Assembly: GCA_028564675.1 (NCBI GenBank)
Contig: JAOVVO010000219.1
Location: 1-64,000 of the forward strand
Reading direction: 5' to 3'
Source: Onchocerca lupi
Lineage: Eukaryota; Nematoda; Chromadorea; Rhabditida; Onchocercidae
DNA length: 64,000 nucleotides
Shown here: positions 12,101 through 23,160 of the stretch, piece by piece
Position numbering within the stretch: the first letter of the stretch is position 1
Layout of the letters: every line of letters begins with the position of its first letter
Made by a program: the position numbers and the translations under genes
The notes under the pieces: model-generated
Database searches by the model: none
Told to the model about the DNA's origin: nothing
Seen by the model: only the letters and a program-made list of their open reading frames with translations

Positions 12101-13200
12101 AAATTTGAAACACTCAAAACAATATCTGTAATTCATTTGTTTGATTGATCATTTATTTTTTAGTTATTATAAACAGCTTGATTAATTCCATTTTATAAAC
12201 AACAAGACGATTTTATAAGAAAAAAAAAATTTTTTGGATCTTTGCAATATTTGGGATGGAATGCTATTTAGAATTTTATAGAAAAGAAATAGTTGATTAT
12301 CTTTGTTTACCATAAATAACTTAACTAAATCGAACAAAATGATAAATGATGTTAATATTGTGTAATTATTTCATTGATATTTTTTACTTTTCTACTGTTT
12401 TCCATTTCTGCTGTTTTGTTGACAAAGATATTTAGTTGCAATTGTTGCTGGTTCCTTTTTCCATAATTGTCAGAAAGTTAAATAGAGATAATTACTAAAG
12501 ACGATTAAACTTATCATATTAATGCAATGTATAAGAATTCGACAAATGATAAATAAAAATAATTGCGGTACATTAAATCAAGTAAATCGAATTAGAAAAA
12601 CAAGCCAAAAGTATCATCATCTAAATTTAATCATTTGCATTATTTTATATTTCTGATTATAATTTACTGGATGTTAATTTGGATTAATTAAAGTATTTTG
12701 TTTGTTTTTGTTAGCCGGCAATCATAAGATTTTCTCTCCATTTTGAATAAGACTCAAAATTTCAAATGCTCTATCGCATGCTGAATAAAAGTTGTATTTT
12801 TTGAGCTTCAAATTATAAAAAAAAAAAAAAAAAAAATAAAGAAAAAAGACTGTATTGCATCTTACATTTGTTGAATAATTACTTTCTCAATATGGAATGA
12901 GAATGCCCACTGTCCTTCGGTTATACATGAAGTACCGTTATTTGATCAACAATTTTTCATGATATTTTTCATTTTTCTGGAGTTTCAGTAAATCTTAAAG
13001 TTGTTTCCTTTAATTTGTCTTAAAATTAATGCATACTTTTTGCGTAAATAAAACAAACAAATTACCAATTTCTTTTTATCTGTTTGATGTTAACATTAAA
13101 ATATAATTGAAAATCACATTCCATAAAATTATTGTTAAATTACAGCCGAAAAATCACATTTGCAAAGACAACTTATAAATAGATTCAAGCTAATTTAATT
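9200..13200. other. Non-coding part of segment copy 1
   Basis: No supported gene. The sequence is collinear with 23900-27130 and 36200-40430 but shows no conserved reading frame. It contains A/T homopolymers (for example 9381-9400, 10955-10972, 12809-12836) and a quasi-repeat near 11800-11940 in which GTACAGTATT- or GCAGCATTC-like units followed by ATATTGACATG recur three times. Confidence 0.5.
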
Positions 13201-13225
13201 TATAAATATCAGAATTTCCGGCACT

Positions 13226-13459
13226 TTAAATCAAAATATTAAAATCCAATTTTTTCCATACCCTATCGATGAAAAAATTGGCTTTTTGGCAAGAGAAACG
13301 AGCCAAAAGATAATTCGAATTGTCATAGCAAATGATATATGGTAGGAAAGGAAGTTCCAATTCGAATTCGAAGGGATATGAGTTTAAATCGAATATGGAA
13401 ACAATTCGAATATTCAAGTTGATAGATCCGTTAGATTTATTCATGGAAAATTTTTCCAT
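13226..13459 (-). CDS. Small ORF of doubtful status next to a conserved acceptor
   Basis: A 77-codon frame whose ATG lies one base after TTCCAG on the minus strand. The product has no signal peptide and no motif I recognise; its middle is ELELPFLPYIICYDN. The equivalent position in copy 3 (about 40690 on the minus strand) keeps the acceptor and the ATG but meets a stop after 17 codons, and copy 2 lacks the region. Either copy 3 has lost a real exon or the frame is fortuitous. The second is slightly more likely. Confidence 0.2.
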   Translation of the reverse strand: MEKFSMNKSNGSINLNIRIVSIFDLNSYPFEFELELPFLPYIICYDNSNYLLARFSCQKANFFIDRVWKKLDFNILI

Positions 13460-16400
13460 CCTGGAATTGGAAATTTAAAAATCAATTAAAAAATTTCTTC
13501 AAAGTAATGAAAATTCTTGTCAAAGTATTTTTGACTAATTAGGTTTATACTATTTTGTACTATTTTTTTGTATATTTTGTAATCATTTCAACATAACTCA
13601 AGCATGTCCAATTGATTAATATGGTGAATCAAACTGGGAAGTAAATGAATGGCATATTATGGTTATGAATTTATTTCGTATTTTTATCATGATTGTTTTT
13701 TTAATGGCTCTCTCTCTCTTTCTCTCTGAAATGAATCTAAATTACTTTAGCTAAAGATTTTTTTTAATAAAATCAACAGATGATAATTACACTTTACTTT
13801 TGTATTTTTAAAAATGGCATTTTATATTGTATATTATTTTCAGAAATTAGTAGAATATGAAAATCAGATTTTATCTATATAATTTGCGTTTTAATTTGTT
13901 TTTATTTGACTAAAAAATAATTTTTTTTGCAACTTTTTATGAAGTTATGTTTTATTCTTAAAATTAAGCACTAAAATTCAAATGGAGCTTAAATTTTTCA
14001 TTAAGAAAAATTACTTAGAATAATTATTTTTTATATTTTATAAAAAATTATAAACTGAAAGTTATGATGAAAAGATTAACAAAAAATTCAAGAAACTTGA
14101 CCAATTATTCGGAGAAAATGTTTAAAATATAATTTTATTCTATTCTCTTATCATCCTTATCAACCTTAGATAAATTAAATCAAATTAATTACATTATGAT
14201 CGAAAAAATTGAATATGGATATGAAAAGTAGCATTCATTGTTTGGCAACATTTTCTGTGTTGTATATGATATTTTTGTAAAAATTGTTTACAAACTTATT
14301 CTAATCAAGAATATTATTTCCGATAGTTTCAATGCAAATATTTCATTCCTCAATTTGTTTTGAGTAAAAAAATTACGGCGTTTAGCAAGCAATCCAATCA
14401 CTTTGTGATTCATCAAAATAAAACAATTTTGTTATTAATAGATATTGATATCTTTGAAAAATAGAAAAATCAAATAAATTTGTTCCTATTTTTCTTCATT
14501 TCTAGACTTCTCGAATTTATTTTAAAATCAAAGTCTGAATTTTCATTCAATCAGAATCCGCTGCAATTTATGATAGATATAAGTTCATAATTGGTAAGAT
14601 GTCATTATCAAATATTAATCTATGAAATCTTAATTTTTTAACTTAAACTTGTTAATTTTTAATTTAATTTTTTTAGCCATTTTCCTTTATTTTTTTGACA
14701 AAATAGATGGAGTAATTATTGCTGGAATAGTTTCAGTATCGAATAATCATTTGCTGGTGTATAAAAGATTTTCTTATCAGACTTAATTCTTTTAAAATCT
14801 CATTAAATAGAAATTTTTTTTTCCATTAATCTGTACCGTAATCTCCAAATTAAAGAGAAAAAAGTTCACATTTACTTCTACCATACATTTAATCCATATT
14901 CTGGATGATCATTTGATCAATGCTCCAAATCTTACATCAAATTTTATTTCTGATCCTTTCTCAGAAAAATTAATCAATTTATTCCAATAAAAATAATACG
15001 ATAAGAATAATGCAATGATGAAAGGTTTGAATGATCAAATCGAAATGTTCAAAATATGAATTTCTGCAAATTCTAAGGCATTACACATTGTTTGAAAATC
15101 TTTCTTAATAAATAGATTTTTTTTTTGCTGATCTCAGTTTAAATATCATAATTTTTTTCTTCAAAATCTGTTAGTAACCAATTAATAATTAAATAATTGG
15201 TCACGTTTTTATCTTCTGATGATCAGAATGTAGAAATAAATATAGTAATGCACGATTGTAACAGTGATATGGATGCAAATGTAAAAAAAAAAACGAAAAT
15301 GTTAAATTTGAAAAAAATGATAAATTTAAAGTTGTCATACAACATTTATGAACTGAAGTTCTGATAATTTTCATGGTCACCATTATTACGATCTTTTCCA
15401 TCAACTGTATTTCTTTTCTCTATGTTTGTATTGATCAAAAAAAAATAAGTTTTTTTCTTCATTTTTCGAAAAATGAAAGTGTAACTTTGGAGTCTGCACC
15501 AAAAAACATTGGAAAATTTATCAAGTATTGAGTTTTTATTATCAAACAAGGAAATTCATTCAATGTTGAGTTTGTATCATTTACTTTTAATACTACGCTA
15601 TTGGATTTTAAATGTATTGAACTTTCAAGTAATTGATTCCAAAAAGGCTTTTCACTTTTATTTTGCATATTCTTCGCATCTTTATAAATAATTTGTATAA
15701 TCAATGAAGGCGTATCATTTAAATATTATTAAAAAGTATTAAAATGAATATTTATTTTAAATGATCTATCATAGCAAATGTAAAACTGAACTGAGATGCA
15801 AACTCTCATCCGAAATGGGATAAAATAAGTTCAGATCACATTAAAATCTAATCTAAAGTAGTCGAGCTGGAGAATTCATTATCAGCAGACCGGTTAATAC
15901 TCATTCTGCTCAACTGATATTAATTCATTATAGAATTTTTGAAATATTAGGTGTTTTCAAATAATTTCCAAAAAGATTAGATATCGAAATTGCAGATATT
16001 AGATTTTGTATGAATGAGATGAACACAAAATATTTGCGTCAATTTGATTGAGAATGATCTTCGATGATATGTCTTTGCTATGAAGAAATGTTATCTAAAT
16101 GATCATCTAGTTAATGATACAGATAATATAATGGATCCATTCAAGAAAGGACTGGTAATTTAGTTAACGAAGTTTCCAACATAGCCATGTTGAAGTGATG
16201 AAAGCTTTGGTCGTTTTAGTTGCAATTTTTTTATTTGTTAAAAAGTTTTCACGAAATTTTTATACTATTCACCGTATAGAAATATGATTTTCGAATGAAA
16301 TTTTATTTCAAAATGATAAGAAAATAAAAAGAAGCCAGTTTGCTGGATATCAAAGGAATTCAAGGAGGAATTGAGAACTTAAAAAAAAATCTGTTGAAGA

Positions 16401-17250
16401 AATGAACAGATAGGATTGAATAGATGGATGTATGATTGCTAATATTCTCTCCATTATCTTTTGTTCATTTCTTTCGTTATCCTTCATTCCTTATCAATTA
16501 TCTGATTGCAAATTATCACCAAATATCACTCAACCATTTCAACAAATAATTGTGATTTTCAAGTTCAACAGGTGGAACATCACATGGCATAAGGTGGAAT
16601 GTATGAAATGAGAAGACAAAGGAATTTTCCCAGTCGCGTCATTAACATGTTGCAGTGTAATTTTCTCATGCCTGAGTTGTATTTACTATTACTAATATTT
16701 AAAATCCTTAATTGTTCAGACCACTTTGTCAAAATGTAGTAAAAGTTTTAGATCACTTCTGTTCGCTGTACGCAAAATGATTATCATCACATGATGATAA
16801 TGATTTTAAAACATTTTTATTTCTTCTACAAATGATTATTGATGTTTATAGTGATTTTTCCAATGATATTTGTAAGATGATCCTAATCATCAGTTAATAC
16901 AAATGCTAAAACTTAATTCATCTATGAATTATTTAAATCTATGACGGAGAATTTATTGAAACACTTTTTATCCATTCCAAAATTAATATTCTGTTCGTTT
17001 TCAGCCTAGCTTTTGCTTATCGATCAAGCTAATCGTCTAAGAAATGGTACTTTCACAAACATTACTTTCATCTGTTCACTTTTTTAACAGAAATAGCATA
17101 ACTTCTCACTGTTAGATGACATTTAGATGACAAACCTAAAATTCTGGTCAAATAGTAATACATTCAGGTTTTATGATATTGCACTATTAAGTACAAGTAT
17201 ATAATCAAATTTTATTATCAATTCTTTTATCTCTCCCATCATTTCTATTT
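13460..17250. other. AT-rich stretch without a supported gene
   Basis: The part up to about 16130 belongs to segment copy 1; beyond that it is apparently unique. Overlapping open frames on both strands at 15201-15704 are not conserved in copy 3 (42430-42950), where stops and indels fall in all of them. A CT-rich microsatellite lies at about 13709-13727. Confidence 0.45.
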
Positions 17251-17254
17251 GCTA

Positions 17255-18430
17255 CTAGATATACCCGTCTACGCGGTGCATGGCTGAATGCACCTAGTCT
17301 ATTTAAGCTTGCCAGGATTCGCATTTTCGATTCCAGTTAGTCTATACAAGTGAAAGTGTAAATGTTCGTTTGTTCAAGATCTTAAATCTTCGAAATTTCT
17401 TAAACGCACGCCTTATCTATATTAGTTCAAAATTTAAGATCTCCAAAAGTTCTTGCAAATTGCTTTGAAATTTTGACATAACGTTGTATTCGAATATGCG
17501 CATGTTTTATATATTTTTTATATACACTCATTGCTCTAGCTCAGTCTGATTACGTGTAAAAAAAAGAAAAAAGAAAGCGCACTTTTCTAATATGTTTAAT
17601 TTTTCAGTGCTTGAGGATAAACAACTTTTTTTGTTGTTCCATTGTCTGTTTGCCAGCTGTAGAATACGCGACACATAATTGAGCATGTGAGAAGCAATCC
17701 GTCTCTAGATCTAAACTGCATAATTCCAAGGAATGGCCTGAGTTTTGTTGATAGTGATTTCAAATGCCAATCGAATTGAGAATCGCAATTTCTTAAACTG
17801 AAATAACGCATCCCTTGGAATAATAGGAATGCGAGGAATGTTGCCTCTACGGCAATGCTCATTAATTTTGTACTGCGAGCCGCGTGCCGTTGCAAAGTTT
17901 GGCTGGTTGATATTTCGCAACATGATAATTGGCATGCTGGTTTTCAATCGCAATACGTTGCGGTGGCATCCTTGACCGATCGAGTGAATTCAAAAAATTC
18001 TTTTGAATAATTAAAACTTTCATTTGCTTACACAACATTGTCGATGGATTTGTATATAACTGCTTGTGTCGCAAGATCCATTATCATATTTTTTCACAAC
18101 TTCATTAAAATTTTCATCGACTTTGGCATCGGGTATTTCAGTATATACAAATGTCGATTTTATTGAAATGATTTGTCATAGAACCAGATTAGTATATGTT
18201 CGTATGGCAATCCTTTCTTTTGCCATAACATTGAATACATCTAGGAGTGCACAGGACCGAATACTTCATCACCAATTTCAACTTTTGTCTGGAAACAGGT
18301 GCTATGATGTCATGCTCATCCACCGGTGATTGACCAGGAAGAGGTTTTGTATATCGTCTCAAGTTGGATTGCATGTGAATGTAATGAATAGTCTGGATGT
18401 CTATAATGACGAATACACACAATTGCATTT
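17255..18430 (-). mobile_element. Helitron relic with decayed Rep-helicase and intact 3' end
   Basis: On the minus strand, reading with several frameshifts and stops, segments match Helitron Rep/helicase proteins as I know them. They are QSPVDEHDIIAPV and WQKKGLPYEHILIW (the HUH-containing Rep motif, with the first His replaced), a VVKKYDNGSC piece, FLNSLDRSRMPP, MPIIMLRNINQP, AKLCNGTRLAV, then NIPRIPIIPRDALFQFK and RLAFEITINKTQ from the helicase C-terminus. The middle of the protein is deleted. At the low-coordinate edge is a perfect stem, GGTGCAT/ATGCACC at 17275-17281 and 17288-17294, and then CTAG at 17255-17258 with T as the next host base on the element strand. That is the expected Helitron 3' end. 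The 5' TC end was not located. Confidence 0.8.
17690..18370 (-). pseudogene. Helitron Rep/Pif1-like helicase pseudogene
   Basis: Residues of a Helitron replication initiator joined by internal deletion to a Pif1-like helicase C-terminus. The Rep motif that should read H-x-H reads Y-E-H, so strand nicking would be lost. At least three frame changes and several stops are visible, for example a TAG just before MYSMLWQKKGLP. Overlapping short frames on the minus strand at 17596-18428 are the pieces of this one broken gene. It cannot encode a working transposase. Confidence 0.8.
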
Positions 18431-18774
18431 TAGCCTACTCATGCATATGACGTGATTGCCTGCATATAAAGATAATAAAATCGTGGAAACAAAAAAAAGG
18501 AAACATTTCATTATGCACTATCATGACCTCGACATTTGTGTGACGCAACTACATTTCCCATTAATCAAAAAAACGATTGAATTAGGCTTCTTTTAAAGCA
18601 AAAAACAAAGGAAAGGCTCAAATTGCTGGCCTTATTTATTTAAAAACACACGCCTATTTGAATGCAACGCGGCATAAAAATTTCAAATCAATCTTGATGG
18701 AAAACTCGAAACGTTGCAGGAAGTAGCCGCAGTCAATGCAGAAAGAAGGCTTGGTGAATAAATCCGCTCATGAA

Positions 18775-19265
18775 GATATGGAACGCGGCGGAGTCAGAAA
18801 ATTCATTATTATTTATTATTATTTGCCATTATTCATCATTATTATTATTTATCATTATTTATGATTAACTATTATTTATTATGCAAGAGTAAAAAATCAG
18901 TAATATCAATAAAACAAATCTAATGATAAATTTATTGAATAAAAAAGGAGAAAACAACACAAAGGAAAAAAAATCCGAGTCGGTGCATTAAATCACTCTC
19001 GTTGAAATCCCTATATAAAATGATAGAAAAGGGCGCCTTTGTTAGCGCGTGATGATGATGCGCATTTATTAGCGCGCGAGGGTAATCGACATTGACTCTA
19101 GTTGAGATTTACAAAGGATTGACCAATTATTTATTATTATTCAGCATTCTTTATTATTGTTTATTTATTTGTTATAATTCATCACTGTTCATTATTCTTC
19201 ATTATTATTATTCTTATTATCAATTGTTGGTTTTATTATTGATTAGTTTCTATTATTATTGCTAA
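18775..19265 (+). repeat. Dispersed repeat R2, copy a
   Basis: A GC-richer core lies between long ATT/TTA-rich arms. The core contains TTGTTAGCGCGTGATGATGA, then GCGCATTTATTAGCGCGC, and TTGACTCTAGTTGAGATTTA. The reverse complement of the whole order recurs at 27725-28290. The arms are imperfect (ATTATT)n. There is no open frame. I infer a non-autonomous element with simple-sequence arms; its class is unknown. Confidence 0.6.
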
Positions 19266-19274
19266 CCGTGCCTT

Positions 19275-19466
19275 TTACTCAAGAAGGAGAGAAAGAGAGA
19301 TCGGAGGAAAAAGGAGATTGACAAAAAAAAGGTCAGAGTTAATAAACTCTATGTCCTCACTTATTTTGTCATATAGTGAGTATTTCCACGCAATAAGAAA
19401 GTCTCTTGGAGTACAAGATTGTTTCATAATTTGAAAGCAATCGGTGAAGAACTTCCGGAGATCCAT
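19275..19466 (-). CDS. Coding-like ORF of unknown origin
   Basis: A 63-codon frame beginning MDLRKFFTDCFQIMKQSC. Its base composition is less AT-rich than its surroundings, and the amino-acid mix (Asp, Glu, Cys, Trp spread evenly) looks more coding-like than the usual Phe/Lys/Ile shadow frames. It sits between R2 and the dead exostosin exon 12 copy, in a place with no counterpart in copy 3, so it may be cargo of a mobile element. No family recognised. Confidence 0.25.
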   Translation of the reverse strand: MDLRKFFTDCFQIMKQSCTPRDFLIAWKYSLYDKISEDIEFINSDLFFVNLLFPPISLSLLLE

Positions 19467-19548
19467 GGTGAGTAACAGGTAGCATTTACATTTTTATTTA
19501 TATAGATTGTCGTAAAAGTTGCCATTATTACTTCTTTCTTTCTTGAAG

Positions 19549-20840
19549 ATGTAAAGAGGAGCAAAACAATTGAACTTAAACCGAGCAGCTGATATTTATT
19601 GATTCTATTTCATCTTGCTTCGATAAAAAGGTAAATGTCATGCAAAAAGAAAAAGATATTTTGTATTACATAAAGAATAAGCTTTATAGTTATTACAGTT
19701 ATATTATTAAATAATGTGAAAGAAAGATGTAGTCTTTTTTTTTTTTAAGAGAGTCCCTGATGCTCCTTGAGCAGTGAATGCCAATGAAAAAGAAATGGCT
19801 TCGAAATCATTGGATTGCTTAACTTTGTTAACGGATATGATGGTGATGAAGTTAACTGGATAATCTTCAGCTTTAATCATTAGTAGGATTCATGATAAGT
19901 GGATGTTTACCAGGAATTATTCTAGATACTTAAATGAAATTTATTTTCAAGAATTTTATATAAGTCACTTCTTTTTTTTTTTGATTTATTCCTACCGTAG
20001 TGCAATCTTTAAACGACAAAAATGGCAAAGTGCAGCTGAATTTAGATCAACTGTCGGAAATCCGAAATTAGTTTGCAGTATTAAAGAAATTCAAATATTT
20101 CATTACATTCCAGAAATTCAAATTTTCCGCAATCTTCTGCATTCTTATGTAAAATGTCTGGTGCCGACAGTGCTTGTGTATCTTTATGCAAATTATCCAG
20201 CGTCAAAAAGTTTATCTTTATGCAAACTATTTGGCGCCGACAATGCTTGCGCATTTTTATGAAAATTATCGGGTGCCAATAAGGCTTGAGCATTTTTTGA
20301 AATCTTTCTATAAATTGTTTGGTGCTGGCGATCGTATCGTATCTCCCTCATAATACTCACCAATTTTGCTTGAGACAAAACAACATTTCTTCGTTGGATC
20401 AACTGGTAACCTAATTTTTTTACGCTTGGCTCCTGTTTTTCTCCTTAAAACCATTCTTTGTTTTATATTCATTTAATTGATCGCTCTGTAATTTTGATGA
20501 ATCCTTTAATCTACTGAATTTATAACTGATACCAAACAAAGTATCCACTACTGATCTTTTCACATTTGTCTATAATTTCCTAATGGACCGTAACAAAGCT
20601 CACCCCTGAGATATTTCCTAGGAATTTTCTATAAATCCCAATATCTGTTGCTATTTCCAGAAACTGTTCTTCTATATATATTTTTCGTAATAAAAAATTT
20701 GCTGCAGTTGGATTGACATGCTCTAAACTATTGATATTTTAATTAGCAAATTTGGCGGCTTATTCTCTCTCACAGAATATTGCACTGTATTGCTCATATT
20801 AATAGGATACGGAAATGCAATACTTTGAAACATGACATCT
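19549..20840 (+). pseudogene. Exostosin exon 12-14 fragment (dead duplicate)
   Basis: The exon 12 copy (19549-19630) opens ATG-TAA, one base shorter than the functional 83 bases. The exon 13 copy (about 19750-19939) has in-frame stops, including TGA just after GAG-CAG, and its donor AAG-GTTT has become GAA-ATTT. Exon 14 is almost wholly deleted: intron 13 sequence ending ATTAATA joins directly to the last 30 or so bases, GGATACGGAAATGCAATAC and then CATGACATC at about 20804-20834. The intervening introns still align with 34167-34790. The fragment is clearly non-functional. Confidence 0.85.
20075..20650 (-). other. Insertion in copy 2 with a minisatellite and a coding-like tract
   Basis: Absent from the homologous intron in copy 3. 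At about 20150-20330 a unit of roughly 48 bases (containing GCGCCGACAATGCTTG) repeats about three to four times. On the minus strand, split over two frames, it encodes repeats of the form H-K-(N/D)-A-Q-A-L-S-A-P-(D/N). Just beyond it (about 20480-20325, minus) an ATG opens a basic, coding-like stretch MNIKQRMVLRRKTGAKRKK, followed by LPVDPTKKCCFVSSKI and a near-perfect donor ATTG-GTGAGT. This could be a captured exon. No family recognised. Confidence 0.4.
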
Positions 20841-21974
20841 TTTGAGATACTCGGGTAATATTTAATGATTTTTCCATTTAATTATGCTGTTTTGAAAATG
20901 ATAAGTGATTTCAGCGTGAGAATTTGTTTTTATTTAATTGCAATAACTGTGCTAGAACGAAGTGAAATTAAACGCAAATTCGAATAAAAATTAATCTTCT
21001 CAATTATGAGCCATAAAGCTAAACAATGATAACTTTCGCATATATGAAATATTAAAAAGTGCGAGAACTTATTACTGTAATAATATGAGGAATGAAGTAA
21101 TGAAAAACAATTTGTTTCGAAAGATACATTCGATATTGGAGAAGACTTGGCATTTTTTGAAAGATGTATTATGCAGTTATCATGTTTTGCATTTACATCA
21201 TTCTTTCATCCGGAATCATATGTAAGTATTTTTAGGTTTGTAGGCTGTTCGTACACTATATTATACAGAATTATTCTTATTATGTGAAGAAAAATTTTTT
21301 TGCCAAAATATTTAGGTTAACATCTGAGTATTTTGAAAAAGATTCCAAATATTTTTGATTCTGTTTATCCGCTTAATGCCAAAAATTTGTCATTTAAAGA
21401 TGCTACTTTAGTGTTACTTGTCACCTATTCGGTTGTAATTTTCGTTATTTCTGGCTGATACGAAGAATTATGTTTGATATTCCTCCTCTTTGTGCAGGTT
21501 ATCGTACTTTTCCTAGCGAATTACAAAAAAAAAAAAAAAAAACTTACGATTAGAATGGTTAAGTTCAGGAAACGTAAATTTCTTCTTTTTTTTTTTTTTT
21601 TTTCAATAATTATAAAATCACATAAAAATTTTTTGGTTATTTCATTTTTTCCTTTGTTACTTTTTGCCATTACATAATAATAATAATTTTATTATCGCTA
21701 TAATTTTATTGTAAATAAAAAAGAAATCACATTTTAAAGGAGCACTTCAAGTTTATTTTCTCATTATTTAATTTTTTTCACAACATTTTACTATGCCATT
21801 AATGATAATTTCTTTTACTCACTTTCAATATTCAAATTACATATGAAAAATTCTTATTTCTTTTTTCGTTTTTGAAATATACATCAAACATTTAGAAAAA
21901 TCAGTTATCTTTAGATATTCAAAAGATTGATGAATAGATTACTTTGTGTAGATATAACTTTATATTTATATATA

Positions 21975-22006
21975 CAAATAACTATATATATATATATAGT
22001 TATTTG
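21975..22006. repeat. Perfect 32-base AT palindrome
   Basis: CAAATAACTATATATA is followed by its exact reverse complement. A 30-base perfect version lies at the homologous place in copy 3 (35740-35769); copy 1 has lost it. It could extrude a cruciform or simply be a (TA)n expansion inside an inverted repeat. Confidence 0.8.
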
Positions 22007-23160
22007 ATAAACATTACAAGATTGAAAGGAAAAAAAAAGACATACTCTAACGTACAATAGTCGATGTAAAAAATATGATTTTCCATCCTTTCATAGCAGA
22101 ATTTTTCAAATTATTACACTTATAATTCAATATAATAAGCGTAATTTTGTCTTTGAAGGTAATTGAAATAGCATAGAAAAACCGAATACTAATAAGCTTT
22201 TTCGAACCTTTTTTTTTTTCAGCAAAAATTTTGCTCTGTACAATCAATATGATTGCACTATTTTGCCTGATCATAGCATAACTTGGTAACATTACATTGA
22301 TACTTGTTCAATTCGATAGGTTACACCCAATATCCTGGGTACCTCTGTACTACACCCTTGCTCTATTCACTTAAAGTAATTTATTTTCAGCAAAAAAAAA
22401 AATTAAACTTTACACCATCTGATAATTTTTATTTATGGGAAAGTTACAAAACAAGGTTCTAGAAAGTCCGAAAAACCGAAATGAACTTGTTTTTTGTTTT
22501 CAATCAAGTCTTCTATAGTAGTTGAAAGATTATATGGCAGAATATGTAAGAATATCAAATATATTAAGAACGAAACTTTTAAACAATCATACTACAATAG
22601 TTCCACTGTAAATCATCAATGAATCATTGCACATTGAAAATATGTCAAAATTATGCATGACGAAAAAAAAAAATGAAAATGAAGCAAATATGGGATAAAA
22701 GATAAAATTTCAAGTAAAGATTTTTCTTTCAATGATTCTTTTGATTTTTCAAATTCAACAGTTTTTTCTTACTTCTAATTTACAATATTATTATTTGTTG
22801 TCGAAGTTTATTGATGAGTAACAAAAATGGAATAAAATAATTTCTAGCATTTTTTTCTTTTAATAAATCTTTCATACCATCATTTAATTTTCAGAAAAAC
22901 GAATAATTCGATGGTGAATAATAATTTCGAAAATTACCAGCAACGGATATGTGCTTATATTTATATGCATTTGTTTGTGTAATTATATATTATTGTATTT
23001 TTTTTATCATTGATAAATTCAAAATAAATCAATTTTATAATAAGCCACTTGGAAATAAAAAATGAAATAAAATTTGAACTATTTTTGCACTATTTTAGTT
23101 TTATGATTTCATTCATATATGAATGAAATATTGTAAATGAACAATGATTTCATTGAATTT

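Larger units (their letters stand above)
6266..16130 (+). repeat. Large duplicated segment, copy 1
   Basis: This segment is collinear with the region downstream of the exostosin gene (about 35110-43250, copy 3) and with 21100-27130 (copy 2). Examples of shared blocks are the region around ACGTCATTCTCT at 6334, the ATTATGGAAGATTATTTT block at 9789, the TGCAGCATTCATGGTGAAGA block at 11872, and TTTTTATCTTCTGAT at 15206. It carries peptide gene A. A second short piece of the module recurs at about 15945-16130, resembling 10120-10200. The sequence between the peptide gene and 16 kb is otherwise non-coding. Copies are diverged by many substitutions and indels, so this is not a recent assembly artefact. 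Confidence 0.75.

Noticed and set aside
20081..20402. Two overlapping minus-strand ORFs of about 70 codons
   Set aside because: They are different frames over the same minisatellite; neither alone has a sensible start or continuous repeat. The minisatellite is reported instead.
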